Origin: a virus
Direction: 5' to 3' (one strand)
DNA: 64,000 bases
Virus record (IMG/VR): IMGVR_UViG_3300020421_002402
Coordinates: 46,194-110,193 of that record
This document shows positions 14,233-22,662 of the stretch, in pieces. The notes beneath the pieces were generated by a model. That model was given only the letters and a program-made list of their open reading frames with translations, was not told where the DNA came from and made no database searches. Numbering within the stretch: the stretch's first letter is position 1; each line of letters opens with the position of its first letter. A program made the position numbers and the translations under genes.

Positions 14233-14928
14233 ATGTTAAAATTAAAGAATTTTTCTGTAGAACATATACTTGAAGATATCACAACGACATTTGATTTAGG
14301 CAAGACTTATGTTGTAATGGGAAGTAATGGTGTAGGTAAAAGTACACTATTGCATGGCATTATGGGAAGACCTGACCTTAATGTATCTGGTGAAATAACT
14401 TTTTTGGGTAGTGACCTAACAGAGTTAGAGACAGATGAAAAAGCAAGGTTAGGAATGTTTGTTGGATTCCAAGCACCAACAAGTGTACCTGGTTTAAGTA
14501 ATTTTCAATTTATGAAACAAGCATTAAACATATCAGGTAAAGATATTGCAGAGACATTAAGAAATTTTAAAGACATAAGTGGTAAACTTAACTTGCCTGA
14601 TAATTGGGACAAAAGAAACCTTAACACAGATGCTAGTGGTGGTGAGAAAAAGAAAAATGAACTTATTCAAATGAGTATGCTTAACACCAAACTGGCAATG
14701 CTTGATGAACCAGACAGTGGATTAGACGTTGATGGTATCAAAGCATTAATAGAACAACTTAACGAATGGCGTAATAATGATAACACTTTAATTGTTGTTA
14801 CACACTATCAAAAATTAGTTGAAGGCTTGAACCCAGACAAAGTATTAGTCTTGAAAAAAGACGGAGTTCTATCAGGCGGTATTGAACTTGCAGATAAAAT
14901 ATTTAGTCAAGGGTTTGAAAGTGTATAA
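14233..14928 (+). CDS. sufC: SufC, Fe-S assembly ATPase
   Basis: 231 residues, ABC-type ATPase: Walker A GSNGVGKST (about 32-40), GFQAPTSVPGLSNFQF (the Q-loop region typical of SufC), signature ASGGEKKK, Walker B LAMLDEPDSGLDVD, and H-loop VVTHYQ. Powers the SufBC2D scaffold. No ribosome site: the start codon sits 6 nt after a TATAAT box, so its own transcript would be leaderless. Overlaps the sufD start. Confidence 0.95.
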   Translation: MLKLKNFSVEHILEDITTTFDLGKTYVVMGSNGVGKSTLLHGIMGRPDLNVSGEITFLGSDLTELETDEKARLGMFVGFQAPTSVPGLSNFQFMKQALNISGKDIAETLRNFKDISGKLNLPDNWDKRNLNTDASGGEKKKNELIQMSMLNTKLAMLDEPDSGLDVDGIKALIEQLNEWRNNDNTLIVVTHYQKLVEGLNPDKVLVLKKDGVLSGGIELADKIFSQGFESV

Positions 14929-16198
14929 AAATTTATTCTATAGAGAAACATTAGAACCAACAAAATCTTATGATAGTTTCTACACTATACAAGACTTGTA
15001 TGATTTTGTTACAGGCGAAAATACAAAAACCAAAGACTATCATCATTTAAAACACAAACTAAATAATTTTTACACAGGTTATAACAACAATGTAGATTAT
15101 ATTACAGGCACCGGTTTACCCAATCCAAAGTCTGAACAGTTTAACTTTGCAAACTTGCATAAATTTTATAACAAAGAAATACTGTGGTCAAGTTCTCCAG
15201 CAGAAAAACAATACCTAGCAGACTTAGAACCTTTTGAAACAGTAGCATTCAAAAAGAATACATTATTGTTTAATGATGGTATGGTTTTTCCTAGCAACGA
15301 TTTAGGAATAAAGAAACCTTTTCAATTACAAATTTTAGACCAAATAAAAGTAAACAGAAACAAACAAGATGAATATGTAAAGTTAATTAGAAACACAGAA
15401 AACTTTTCTAACTTTACATACGCATTCTCGCCTTTTTTGAATACAATAATTATACCTTCTGGTGCTAATGGATCATTTATGAAAAATCCAATTAGTATTA
15501 ATTATGTGAACAAAAATTCTAAAGGCATATTAGAATGCAATACAAATATTATAGATGTACAACACAAAACAAAAGTTCATTTAAAAGAGAATGTAAAATT
15601 ACAATCTGGACAAATGAATAACATAATTTATGTTGTGAGAGAAAACAGTGAACTAGTCATAGATAGAGTTACAAATGATTTTGGTGGCTTCGGTATATTT
15701 GATAGCAAATTTATTTGCCACCCCAACAGTAAAATTACTATTAATTTTAAAAATACAGGATCCGACTATTATCAAGAAAACTTTTATTTTGATATGACTA
15801 CAAATGTAGACTTAACACTAAATGGCAGGAATAACATTTACAAAGGACATGAATATCATCAATACGTTCATGTAGACAGTAGAAGTTCAGACAACAAAAG
15901 TACTATAGATATAAAAAATGTTGGAAATGAAAAAGTCAATACAAGTTTTATAGGAAGGTTTGATGTTAGTCCTAATAGTGTGGGTTTTGATGGTCACATG
16001 AAAAATGAAAATTTAATGTTGACTCCAAATACAAAAATGCACTCCAGACCCATACTAGATATACATACCAAAGAAATTGAGTGTACTCATGGTTGTACCA
16101 TAAGTAATATAGATAAAAGCAAATTATATTATTTGCAGAGCCGAGGCCTTCCAAAAGACATAGCCGAGGACGTATTAGTAAGTAGTTTTTTATGTTAA
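14921..16198 (+). CDS. sufD: SufD, Fe-S scaffold subunit
   Basis: About 425 residues from GTG at 14921, which overlaps the sufC stop (GTGTATAA) and has CAAGGG upstream; TTG at 14915 or 14882 is also possible. The C-terminal half has the SufB/D beta-helix and the family's end: HSRPILDIHTKEIECTHGCT then SKLYYLQSRGLPKDIAED. The N-terminal half is divergent and Lys/Asn-rich. Partner of SufB in the SufBC2D complex. Confidence 0.88.
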   Translation: MYKNLFYRETLEPTKSYDSFYTIQDLYDFVTGENTKTKDYHHLKHKLNNFYTGYNNNVDYITGTGLPNPKSEQFNFANLHKFYNKEILWSSSPAEKQYLADLEPFETVAFKKNTLLFNDGMVFPSNDLGIKKPFQLQILDQIKVNRNKQDEYVKLIRNTENFSNFTYAFSPFLNTIIIPSGANGSFMKNPISINYVNKNSKGILECNTNIIDVQHKTKVHLKENVKLQSGQMNNIIYVVRENSELVIDRVTNDFGGFGIFDSKFICHPNSKITINFKNTGSDYYQENFYFDMTTNVDLTLNGRNNIYKGHEYHQYVHVDSRSSDNKSTIDIKNVGNEKVNTSFIGRFDVSPNSVGFDGHMKNENLMLTPNTKMHSRPILDIHTKEIECTHGCTISNIDKSKLYYLQSRGLPKDIAEDVLVSSFLC

Positions 16199-17406
16199 AA
16201 GTTTATAAAAAAGCAAAAGATATCAAACAGATTAGGAATTGTTTTCCTAGTTTAGCATATAGCGAATTGACATACTTGGACAATGCCGCAAGTAGTCAAA
16301 CTGTTGATAGTTCAATCAAAGCGGTAAGTGATTATCACTACAATTACAGAGCAAATGTTCATAGGGGAGACTTTAAGACTAGTACTATTGCAAGTGACAA
16401 GTATGACGAAGCAAGAGTAGAAGTTGCAAAACTTATTAATGCTGAACCACATGAGATTGCTTTTACAAATGGTACAACTGCAAGTTTAAACATAATTGCA
16501 GATTGGACTCCATTAGAGCCAGCAGTAATTATGACTGAGGTAGAGCATCACAGTAACATTTTACCTTGGATGCAACAAGGTAGAACAAAAGCAAACGGTC
16601 AATTAGTTATAGTACCAGGCAATGATGAAGGTAATGTAGATGTTAATGCTTGGTATGAAACAATAAAAGATAATCCAGGAAGTGTTTGCAGTTTCTTAAC
16701 ACAAAGTAATTTTACAGGACAAGAACTTCCTTGGCAACAAATGATAATGATTGCAAAGGAACATGACTGTGAAGTTGTAATAGATGCATGCCAAAGCATA
16801 GGACATAAACCGATAGATGTTAAAAAGAATGATATAGATTGGATGGCATTTAGTGGTCACAAGATGTATGCAAGTACAGGTACAGGAGTATTGTATCACA
16901 AAGGTGGATTTGATGATGTTCAAACATGGTTAGGTGGAGGAACAATTACACAATGTGATTTTGATACATTCACTATGAAAAGAGGACCTGAAAGAATGGA
17001 AGCCGGTACACCAAATGTTGCAGGTGTTCACAGTTTAGGTGCGGCGGCAAAATGGATACAAGATATCACATACAATGAAATACATGAATGTGAAACAGAA
17101 TTTTTTAATATGTTAAAAGACAAAGGTCTATTTGACATAGAACAAATGGAACTTATTGGACCTACTAAACCAAATAGTGTTTATAGTTTCAAAGTAAAAG
17201 GTACAAGTCCAAGTGACTTGGCAGGATTTTTAGACATGCAAAATGTTTGTGTGAGGACGGGCCATATGTGTGCCTATCCGGCAAGTTATAGATATACAAA
17301 TAGTGATGGGATTTTACGAGTTAGTTCAGCACCATATAATGATGAACATGATTGCGTAAAATTAGTTGAGGGATTATGGCAGGCGATAGAAAAGATGAAA
17401 CTGTAG
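16192..17406 (+). CDS. sufS: SufS cysteine desulfurase
   Basis: 404 residues, fold-type I PLP enzyme of group II. PLP lysine K224 in SGHKMYA, catalytic cysteine C360 in RTGHMCAYP, LDNAASSQ near the start, FTNGTTASLN and EHHSNILPW for cofactor binding. Mobilises sulfur from cysteine as a persulfide, normally handed to SufE, which this phage also encodes (40.26 kb). All catalytic residues are intact. Overlaps sufD by 7 nt. Confidence 0.96.
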   Translation: MLKVYKKAKDIKQIRNCFPSLAYSELTYLDNAASSQTVDSSIKAVSDYHYNYRANVHRGDFKTSTIASDKYDEARVEVAKLINAEPHEIAFTNGTTASLNIIADWTPLEPAVIMTEVEHHSNILPWMQQGRTKANGQLVIVPGNDEGNVDVNAWYETIKDNPGSVCSFLTQSNFTGQELPWQQMIMIAKEHDCEVVIDACQSIGHKPIDVKKNDIDWMAFSGHKMYASTGTGVLYHKGGFDDVQTWLGGGTITQCDFDTFTMKRGPERMEAGTPNVAGVHSLGAAAKWIQDITYNEIHECETEFFNMLKDKGLFDIEQMELIGPTKPNSVYSFKVKGTSPSDLAGFLDMQNVCVRTGHMCAYPASYRYTNSDGILRVSSAPYNDEHDCVKLVEGLWQAIEKMKL

Positions 17407-17732
17407 GACCACCTGATAATTTACAGGACCAATTAGTAGAACAAATCATAGCAAACTTGCGTAGAGTTTACGATCCTGAATTAAACTTAAATGTTTACGA
17501 TTTAGGTTTGATTTATGAAGTTGCAGTGAATAAAGAATATGACGCACAAGTTATCATGACACTTACTACACCTAATTGTCCAGCCGCAGAAATAATTCCA
17601 ATGGAAATAGAGTTTGCCACTAGAGCAGTTGAGTGCATTAATAAAGTGAACATTGTTTTAACCTTTGATCCACCCTGGGACCCCCATGTGATGGTAAGTG
17701 ATGAAGGTAAGTACCAATTGGGACTACTATGA
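17376..17732 (+). CDS. sufT: SufT / MIP18 (DUF59) family Fe-S maturation protein
   Basis: 118 residues: RRVYDPELNLNVYDLGLIYEV and MTLTTPNCPAAEIIP (with the conserved Cys), then a FDPPWDPHVM end. DUF59 proteins help cluster delivery to targets. The start chosen overlaps sufS by 31 nt; a later start would remove the polar N-terminus only. Fifth gene of the suf operon; no A-type carrier (SufA) is visible in the window. Confidence 0.9.
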   Translation: MAGDRKDETVGPPDNLQDQLVEQIIANLRRVYDPELNLNVYDLGLIYEVAVNKEYDAQVIMTLTTPNCPAAEIIPMEIEFATRAVECINKVNIVLTFDPPWDPHVMVSDEGKYQLGLL

Positions 17733-18112
17733 GCATTAAGAAAGAATTTAATATACAAGAAACAACTACACCTAGTCCTGATACTGTAATCAAAACAGAT
17801 AAGGGTGATGAGTTTAGTATAGGTGAAATCCAACATTCAAAAAGGATAACTAAGAGTGCTACACCAAAAGGTGACCTAAGTTGGTATGTAAAATGGATAA
17901 GCAGTATGTTTGTTCTATCGGCTGTGATGATGCGTTCTCAAGATGGCGATATGTTCCAAACAGCAGACAGAGTTCTTAGTTTGATAGGTTGTTTGGGTTG
18001 GACATGGGTTGGACTTTTGTGGAAGGATAGAGCCCTAATTATCCTGAATGCAATCATCGTATTTGCCCTTGGATCAGCACTTTTAGGGCAATTTTTCAGA
18101 TATTTTACATAA
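17729..18112 (+). CDS. Small membrane protein at the end of the suf operon
   Basis: 127 residues: a polar N-terminal 50 residues, then two or three membrane helices (WISSMFVLSAVMM, VLSLIGCLGWTWVGLLW, ILNAIIVFALGSALL). I recognise it only as a type common in marine myoviruses. ATGA overlap with sufT. Confidence 0.7.
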   Translation: MSIKKEFNIQETTTPSPDTVIKTDKGDEFSIGEIQHSKRITKSATPKGDLSWYVKWISSMFVLSAVMMRSQDGDMFQTADRVLSLIGCLGWTWVGLLWKDRALIILNAIIVFALGSALLGQFFRYFT

Positions 18113-18138
18113 ATTTACCAAAAAAACTGGTAAAAAGG

Positions 18139-18166
18139 TTGACTTTACTCCAAAAAGACGTATAAT
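18139..18166 (+). promoter_or_regulatory. Sigma70-type promoter
   Basis: TTGACT (18139-18144), 16 nt, TATAAT (18161-18166), followed by a leader with AAGGAG before the gene at 18199. Confidence 0.8.
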
Positions 18167-18198
18167 AGTATATGTAGGTTAAGGAAAAGGAGTAATTA

Positions 18199-18720
18199 AT
18201 GTATAAAGTATTTCAAATTAAAATCAACAGCGAAGTCCATAACTTTGTGAATAGCAATGACAGAGGACACACTGGTGCTGAAGAAAAGTATCCAATTTAC
18301 GAAACATATATGAGATTGACTCATAGTTTCCGTGATGCTATTAAATTCAAAGATACTGACTTTCAACATTTTACCCATGTTGCTTCTGTAAAGAAGGACG
18401 CAGGTCTTGTTGATAGTTCCGGTGATAGTTGGCAGGTACGTGATTTGGAAGATGTGTTTGCTGTTTTAAACGGTAGATACTATGACGAGGATACTGAAAA
18501 AGATCCTGTGTTCGATGTTCATGTAAGCGATTACAAAATGAAAACTGTTACTCGCAAAGACGGTGAAGTAGTAACTTTCCGTGACATGCACTCTTTGAGT
18601 GTTGGTGATATTGTTCAAGACGTTGACAACGGTACATTCCATATTGTTGCTAGTTTTGGATTTGAAGATGTTACTGACCAAATAAAAAATTATGTTGAAC
18701 AATCACTAGAGGTGGCTTAA
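18199..18720 (+). CDS. Conserved protein of unknown function
   Basis: 173 residues, acidic. A recognisable C-terminal stretch (FRDMHSLSVGDIVQDVDNGTFHIV) resembles the MRSLSVGD-type motif seen in many phage early proteins; function unknown. Good AAGGAG site 8 nt upstream of the ATG. Starts a run of small genes and ends with a TAATG overlap. Confidence 0.7.
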   Translation: MYKVFQIKINSEVHNFVNSNDRGHTGAEEKYPIYETYMRLTHSFRDAIKFKDTDFQHFTHVASVKKDAGLVDSSGDSWQVRDLEDVFAVLNGRYYDEDTEKDPVFDVHVSDYKMKTVTRKDGEVVTFRDMHSLSVGDIVQDVDNGTFHIVASFGFEDVTDQIKNYVEQSLEVA

Positions 18721-18959
18721 TGAAAGTAGATTTAAAAATGGCACAGTCCTTCAACAAGGCTGTAACAAATCCTGAAAATATTCAGGCTAATGGGCATGTC
18801 AACTGGAACTTTGTAGATGCAGACGTTTACATGGATGTTGGTCCTCGTGACACAGATGGCAATCCTGCAAACAACCAAAAGCATTATGCGATGTTTGATG
18901 TTCTAGCAGATGCATTTGAAAAAGCAAATGGTAAACAAGTTCAATCAAGCATTCGATAA
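18720..18959 (+). CDS. Small protein of unknown function
   Basis: 79 residues, mixed fold, no motif recognised. GAGGTGG precedes the ATG; coupled to the upstream gene and followed by a strong terminator. Confidence 0.65.
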   Translation: MKVDLKMAQSFNKAVTNPENIQANGHVNWNFVDADVYMDVGPRDTDGNPANNQKHYAMFDVLADAFEKANGKQVQSSIR

Positions 18960-18973
18960 AAACAAACCAACTC

Positions 18974-19002
18974 AATGCCCGGCACATGTCGGGCATTTTT
19001 TT
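18974..19002 (+). terminator. Strong terminator
   Basis: AATGCCCG-8 nt-CGGGCATT followed by a run of Ts. Confidence 0.9.
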
Positions 19003-19003
19003 C

Positions 19004-19032
19004 TTGACATTTGCCACTTAATCCGGTAAAAT
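19004..19032 (+). promoter_or_regulatory. Sigma70-type promoter, near-leaderless spacing
   Basis: TTGACA (19004-19009), 17 nt, TAAAAT (19027-19032), then 7 nt to ATG at 19040. No ribosome site. Confidence 0.72.
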
Positions 19033-19039
19033 ACTAATT

Positions 19040-19483
19040 ATGACAATGCATTTAGCACAAGGTCTAACGACCATAAGAAATAAAAAGTACAAGCCTAAAA
19101 TGACTAAGGCTAACATTGCCAAGTGGGAAGAAGGTTTGAGAAAGAAAAACAAAGAACACAAAAGGCTAGGTTTGCCCAAGTGGACTTTTGAACAGTATGT
19201 TGATTACTGTCACGGTATATCGCCTAAAATAGATCCTAGGCGAAAAGAAGCATTCAAATCTGCTGTTCCTAATCATTTTCAAAATGAACGGTATAAGGAA
19301 ATGCAAGAACATGCCAAGAAGTATCCTAGTATGCCTTTGACAAGTAGAGGCGGTACTGCTGAAGATATTGAGTGGCAAAAAGAAAAAGCAGAAATATGTA
19401 AGAATTACACTATTGCTCCTGCTTACAACAAAGGTGCTTATCAAGTAATTGGTAAGAACAACATTAAAGATATAGGAAAATGA
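19040..19483 (+). CDS. Basic protein of unknown function
   Basis: 147 residues, rich in K/N/Y, with WTFEQYVDYCHG and YKEMQEHAKKYPS. Likely nucleic-acid- or protein-binding; no family recognised. First gene of a long run of overlapping small genes (19.0-21.0 kb). Confidence 0.65.
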   Translation: MTMHLAQGLTTIRNKKYKPKMTKANIAKWEEGLRKKNKEHKRLGLPKWTFEQYVDYCHGISPKIDPRRKEAFKSAVPNHFQNERYKEMQEHAKKYPSMPLTSRGGTAEDIEWQKEKAEICKNYTIAPAYNKGAYQVIGKNNIKDIGK

Positions 19484-19680
19484 CTTTTACAGTAAAAGAA
19501 GCCCAAGCAGTAATAGGTAGACTTAAAGGAGACACTATAAGTTGCTGTCTTTGTGCTGAGCCTGTAAAAGAAATTGATAGTCATAATGCTTGGCCCGTTG
19601 TAGATGGTAGGTGTTGTGAAACTTGTAATTATGTTGTAGTTGTTCCTGCGAGATTAAAAGCAGTTGATGGACAGGACTGA
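19480..19680 (+). CDS. Small zinc-ribbon-like protein
   Basis: 66 residues with C-C-L-C and C-C-E-T-C pairs about 30 residues apart, the spacing of a treble-clef or zinc-ribbon knuckle. ATGA overlap with the upstream gene. Confidence 0.65.
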   Translation: MTFTVKEAQAVIGRLKGDTISCCLCAEPVKEIDSHNAWPVVDGRCCETCNYVVVVPARLKAVDGQD

Positions 19681-19772
19681 TGCGTAACCCAATACCAGAT
19701 ATCATAATAACACTCTTTATACTAACTTTAGTATATGTTGCAGTACATCAATGGACAGGAGTAATGGTATGA
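19680..19772 (+). CDS. 30-residue membrane microprotein
   Basis: Single membrane helix (IIITLFILTLVYVAV) and a short tail. Start and stop both overlap neighbours in ATGA junctions (19680 and 19769), the main support for it being real. Confidence 0.55.
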   Translation: MRNPIPDIIITLFILTLVYVAVHQWTGVMV

Positions 19773-20071
19773 CATCAAATTGTATATCACATCAAGAAGT
19801 AGCAAAGGTATTACATGCAGATGGCAGTTCCTATAAAATGGGAACACTAGTATATGGTACCTATGAAGAAATAGAAGAATGGTGTGAAAAGAATAACATG
19901 TGGGTAGACAAGTATATGGATCATGTTAATCCTAGCACATTATACAATACTGCTGAATGGGTAGGGACTGGATTATCAGATCCCTTTGCAGTCAGTGTTC
20001 CATTTGATTATAGAAAGAGTAGAGCAATGGGCACATTCAATACTAGAGGTGTAAATTTAGACAAATGGTAG
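19769..20071 (+). CDS. Protein of unknown function
   Basis: 100 residues from the ATG in the ATGA junction at 19769 (an upstream in-frame ATG at 19751 would overlap more). Acidic, with EEIEEWCEKNNMWVDKYM; no family recognised. Confidence 0.6.
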   Translation: MTSNCISHQEVAKVLHADGSSYKMGTLVYGTYEEIEEWCEKNNMWVDKYMDHVNPSTLYNTAEWVGTGLSDPFAVSVPFDYRKSRAMGTFNTRGVNLDKW

Positions 20072-20226
20072 AAAGAATAAAACATTGGGCAGATGTATGT
20101 AAAATACATTGGAAAGAAATCATATCTCTTGCTATTGCTTTACATTGGCTTATGGATTTAATAATTATTATACCATTGTCATTAGCAATAGGATATTTTA
20201 CAGGAGTACATTTTGGCGGACACTAA
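20065..20226 (+). CDS. Small membrane protein
   Basis: 53 residues, amphipathic N-terminus and one or two membrane helices (IISLAIALHWLMDLIIIIP). Overlaps both neighbours. Confidence 0.6.
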   Translation: MVERIKHWADVCKIHWKEIISLAIALHWLMDLIIIIPLSLAIGYFTGVHFGGH

Positions 20227-20386
20227 ACACATAGGATATCCTTTACCGTCTGAAATGTTTCATGGAACGGTGAGAGAAGATTTTGTTAAGCACGAAGCAA
20301 TAAGTGAATTACTAGATATTGATTTAAAGTGTCCTTATTGTGAAAAAACTTTATTAACAGCAAATGAGAGAAACAAAAAAAGGTAG
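20213..20386 (+). CDS. Small protein with one CxxC knuckle, TTG start
   Basis: 57 residues from TTG at 20213, with AGGAG 7 nt upstream; no ATG gives a longer frame. Contains KCPYCEKTLL near the C-terminus. Function unknown. Confidence 0.6.
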   Translation: MADTKHIGYPLPSEMFHGTVREDFVKHEAISELLDIDLKCPYCEKTLLTANERNKKR

Positions 20387-20392
20387 AAAACA

Positions 20393-20551
20393 ATGAAAGA
20401 ATATGAAAAAATTAAAAAACAGCAGTCTGAACAATTAGGTTCTATAGATGATGTACATCCTATGAAACAGGTTGCTATAATGTCAGTTATACAAATGCTA
20501 ATGTTAGCAGGTGTAGGTATTGCGATGTATATGATTGCAATATCATTTTAG
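20393..20551 (+). CDS. Small membrane protein
   Basis: 52 residues: a basic/polar N-terminus (KKQQSEQLG) and a C-terminal membrane helix (VIQMLMLAGVGIAMYMIAI). Directly followed by a GGAGAGAG ribosome site for the next gene. Confidence 0.6.
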   Translation: MKEYEKIKKQQSEQLGSIDDVHPMKQVAIMSVIQMLMLAGVGIAMYMIAISF

Positions 20552-20559
20552 GAGAGAGA

Positions 20560-20763
20560 ATGGCAGAAGACAAAGATAAATCAAACAAAGGTCAATGGCA
20601 TGGTGGCAAAGGTTCTGTGCAAAAACCTAATGACCAAGATAAATTTGCAGATGGCTGGGACGCCATATGGGGTAAGAATAAAGACACAGAATTAACAAGG
20701 AGAGAACAAGTATTGTTAGATCCATTAGAAGCAAGTAAGCGAAGCGACAAAAGGAAAAAATGA
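20560..20763 (+). CDS. Small hydrophilic protein
   Basis: 67 residues, very polar, with GGKGSVQKPNDQDKFADGWDAI. Similar short proteins are common in marine myoviruses; function unknown. GGAGAGAG upstream. Confidence 0.65.
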   Translation: MAEDKDKSNKGQWHGGKGSVQKPNDQDKFADGWDAIWGKNKDTELTRREQVLLDPLEASKRSDKRKK

Positions 20764-21029
20764 CTTTACCAGATGTAATAGGACTAATAGGAGTTGCATT
20801 ACTAATTGTCACTTATGCACTACTGCAATTAGATAGAATTGATCCTAAAGGATTTTGGTACAGTTTTAATAACTTATTGGTAGCAATACTTGTTACTGTA
20901 AGTTTAGTTTATACTCCAAACCTTGCTAGTATAGTAATTGAAGTATTTTGGTTCCTTATTAGTTTGTATGGAGTTGTTATGTTTTTTAAGAGAAAAGACT
21001 TGACAAATAATAAAAATAGTATAACATAA
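20760..21029 (+). CDS. CBU_0592-like membrane protein
   Basis: 89 residues with three membrane helices: DVIGLIGVALLIVTYALLQ, then WYSFNNLLVAILVTVSLVYTPN, then VIEVFWFLISLYGVVMFF. This order matches the CBU_0592 family; function unknown. ATGA overlap upstream. Confidence 0.7.
   Translation: MTLPDVIGLIGVALLIVTYALLQLDRIDPKGFWYSFNNLLVAILVTVSLVYTPNLASIVIEVFWFLISLYGVVMFFKRKDLTNNKNSIT
21000..21027 (+). promoter_or_regulatory. Probable promoter with imperfect -10
   Basis: TTGACA (21000-21005) with TATAAC/TAACAT about 14-16 nt downstream; then a GAGGAGG ribosome site before the gene at 21065. Confidence 0.5.
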
Positions 21030-21064
21030 GTTAATAACATAAAGACCGAGGAGGGTCGTTCACT

Positions 21065-22228
21065 ATGGAAATGAAAACTTATGCTGATAAGATAAATCAG
21101 CAATTCACAGAAGAAGCAAGTAATCTTGTTTCATTACAACAACGTCTAAATGATGCACTAGAACTAAATCCAGTATTTGCAAAAATGCTAGATGGTGCAG
21201 TAGACGAATTCAAACGTAGAAACAAACAATGGAAGTCATTTAATGATATGACATTGTGTAATGCCATACCGGCAAAACTTAGTGATGTGGTAATTGATAC
21301 TACATTACAACGTCCTTTAAACATTAGGCACATTATAAAGATACTTGGCTACTTTAGTCAAAGTATGGTTATGCCTATTCAAGTGTACAAAGAAGTGCCA
21401 CCAGGAGCGGAATGGATTGCATGGGATGGACAACATACTGCTATTACATTATATATAATTGCAACAAAAGTTTTTGGCGAACGTCCTGCTAATGTAGAAA
21501 TTCCAGTTGTGGAATATCCAGTAGACAACAAGTTAGAAATTAGACGTAACTTTATTTTATTAAATGGAGATGCTAAAGAACCACTAGACTTTATTGATAC
21601 ATTTAAACAAATGGTATTTGGAGTTAGAGTAGATGGCGCAACTGATGAAGATTGGAAAGACTCAGAACAAAAACAACAATACTTAGAACAATCTGGTATT
21701 TTTGCTACAAACAGTAAGTTTGGTGATGAAGATGAGAATGGTGCATTTACATTGTTAGCAGATACGTTAATGAGTAAAAGCCTTAAAACTAGAAAACATC
21801 CAGACATTACTAAAATGTTTACTAGTTATTGGAGTTACTTAAACAATGACAGACCAGTACAAGCCAAGGAGGCTAGGCAGTTATACGAATACTTTGATGC
21901 ATGTTACTCACAAGGTATTACAGTAGATGATGATTACTGTAGAAAACTTGCAGACTTTACTAAAGAATACTTTGAAGCAGACTTTAGTGAGAATGGAATG
22001 TTTTGGGATAAGGTAAAAATTAGTTATTCAAATTGGTATCGAGGTGCTAACAAGCATAGTGAAGATAAAAATGAGGATGGCGAAATTATTGTTAGAGGGT
22101 TTACTACAGAATGGCGTTGTGGCGGACCTTTCCTTATTGCACAAATTAAGAAAAGTACAGACTTAAAAACTCCAACATACTCTCCTAATAATGGGTATAG
22201 TGTATTGGATTTTGAATTATGGCAATAA
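21065..22228 (+). CDS. ParB/sulfiredoxin-like domain protein (DGQHT)
   Basis: 387 residues. The centre holds RPLNIRHIIKILGYFSQS, then IAWDGQHTAITLY, a DGQH motif of the ParB/Srx N-terminal and DGQHR (DndB-like) superfamily, followed by FILLNGD. A C-terminal helical half (about 200-387) has no motif I recognise. Domains of this group act as nucleases, CTPases or regulators in DNA transactions. Overlaps an HNH gene by 10 nt, so both may work on the same DNA. Good ribosome site (GGAGG). Confidence 0.7.
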   Translation: MEMKTYADKINQQFTEEASNLVSLQQRLNDALELNPVFAKMLDGAVDEFKRRNKQWKSFNDMTLCNAIPAKLSDVVIDTTLQRPLNIRHIIKILGYFSQSMVMPIQVYKEVPPGAEWIAWDGQHTAITLYIIATKVFGERPANVEIPVVEYPVDNKLEIRRNFILLNGDAKEPLDFIDTFKQMVFGVRVDGATDEDWKDSEQKQQYLEQSGIFATNSKFGDEDENGAFTLLADTLMSKSLKTRKHPDITKMFTSYWSYLNNDRPVQAKEARQLYEYFDACYSQGITVDDDYCRKLADFTKEYFEADFSENGMFWDKVKISYSNWYRGANKHSEDKNEDGEIIVRGFTTEWRCGGPFLIAQIKKSTDLKTPTYSPNNGYSVLDFELWQ

Positions 22229-22662
22229 GAGATCCAAAAAAAGATAGGTTAAAGTCTAATTCAGTCTTAAAAGAACAATTAGACAAACCTTGTATGCTAG
22301 AGGACTGTGATAATACTATCAGTATATATGACGGTCCTGGTAGCAACGTCTTGTGTAGAGAGCATCAATTAGAATGTGTTGAATATGGAGGCATGGGTAA
22401 ACCAGAAAGACCTTGGACATTTTATAGAACTATGGAATGTGCAAAGTGTGGATATAACCCAACTGAAGATACACAGTTTGATGAGATAGAAGATGAGTAC
22501 CATAGACTTCGTGTAATGCGAGCCATTATGCATGGTGACCATATACACCTAAAGAGCCAAGGTGGTGCTAATACGAAGGATAATATACAGACATTGTGTG
22601 TTAAATGCCATATGATAAAAACATACAAGGAGAAGGATTACTTAGGTGCCAAACAAAGATAG
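22219..22662 (+). CDS. HNH endonuclease
   Basis: 147 residues. C-terminal HNH: HGDHIHLKSQGGANTKDNIQTLC with the DH, N and following C-x-x-C-H; zinc Cys pairs at MECAKCG and LCVKCH. An N-terminal zinc knuckle (CMLEDCDN ... CREH) precedes it. Nicks or cuts DNA; could be a homing-type or packaging-related nuclease. Its fixed pairing with the ParB-like gene argues against a mobile element (inference). Confidence 0.85.
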   Translation: MAIRDPKKDRLKSNSVLKEQLDKPCMLEDCDNTISIYDGPGSNVLCREHQLECVEYGGMGKPERPWTFYRTMECAKCGYNPTEDTQFDEIEDEYHRLRVMRAIMHGDHIHLKSQGGANTKDNIQTLCVKCHMIKTYKEKDYLGAKQR

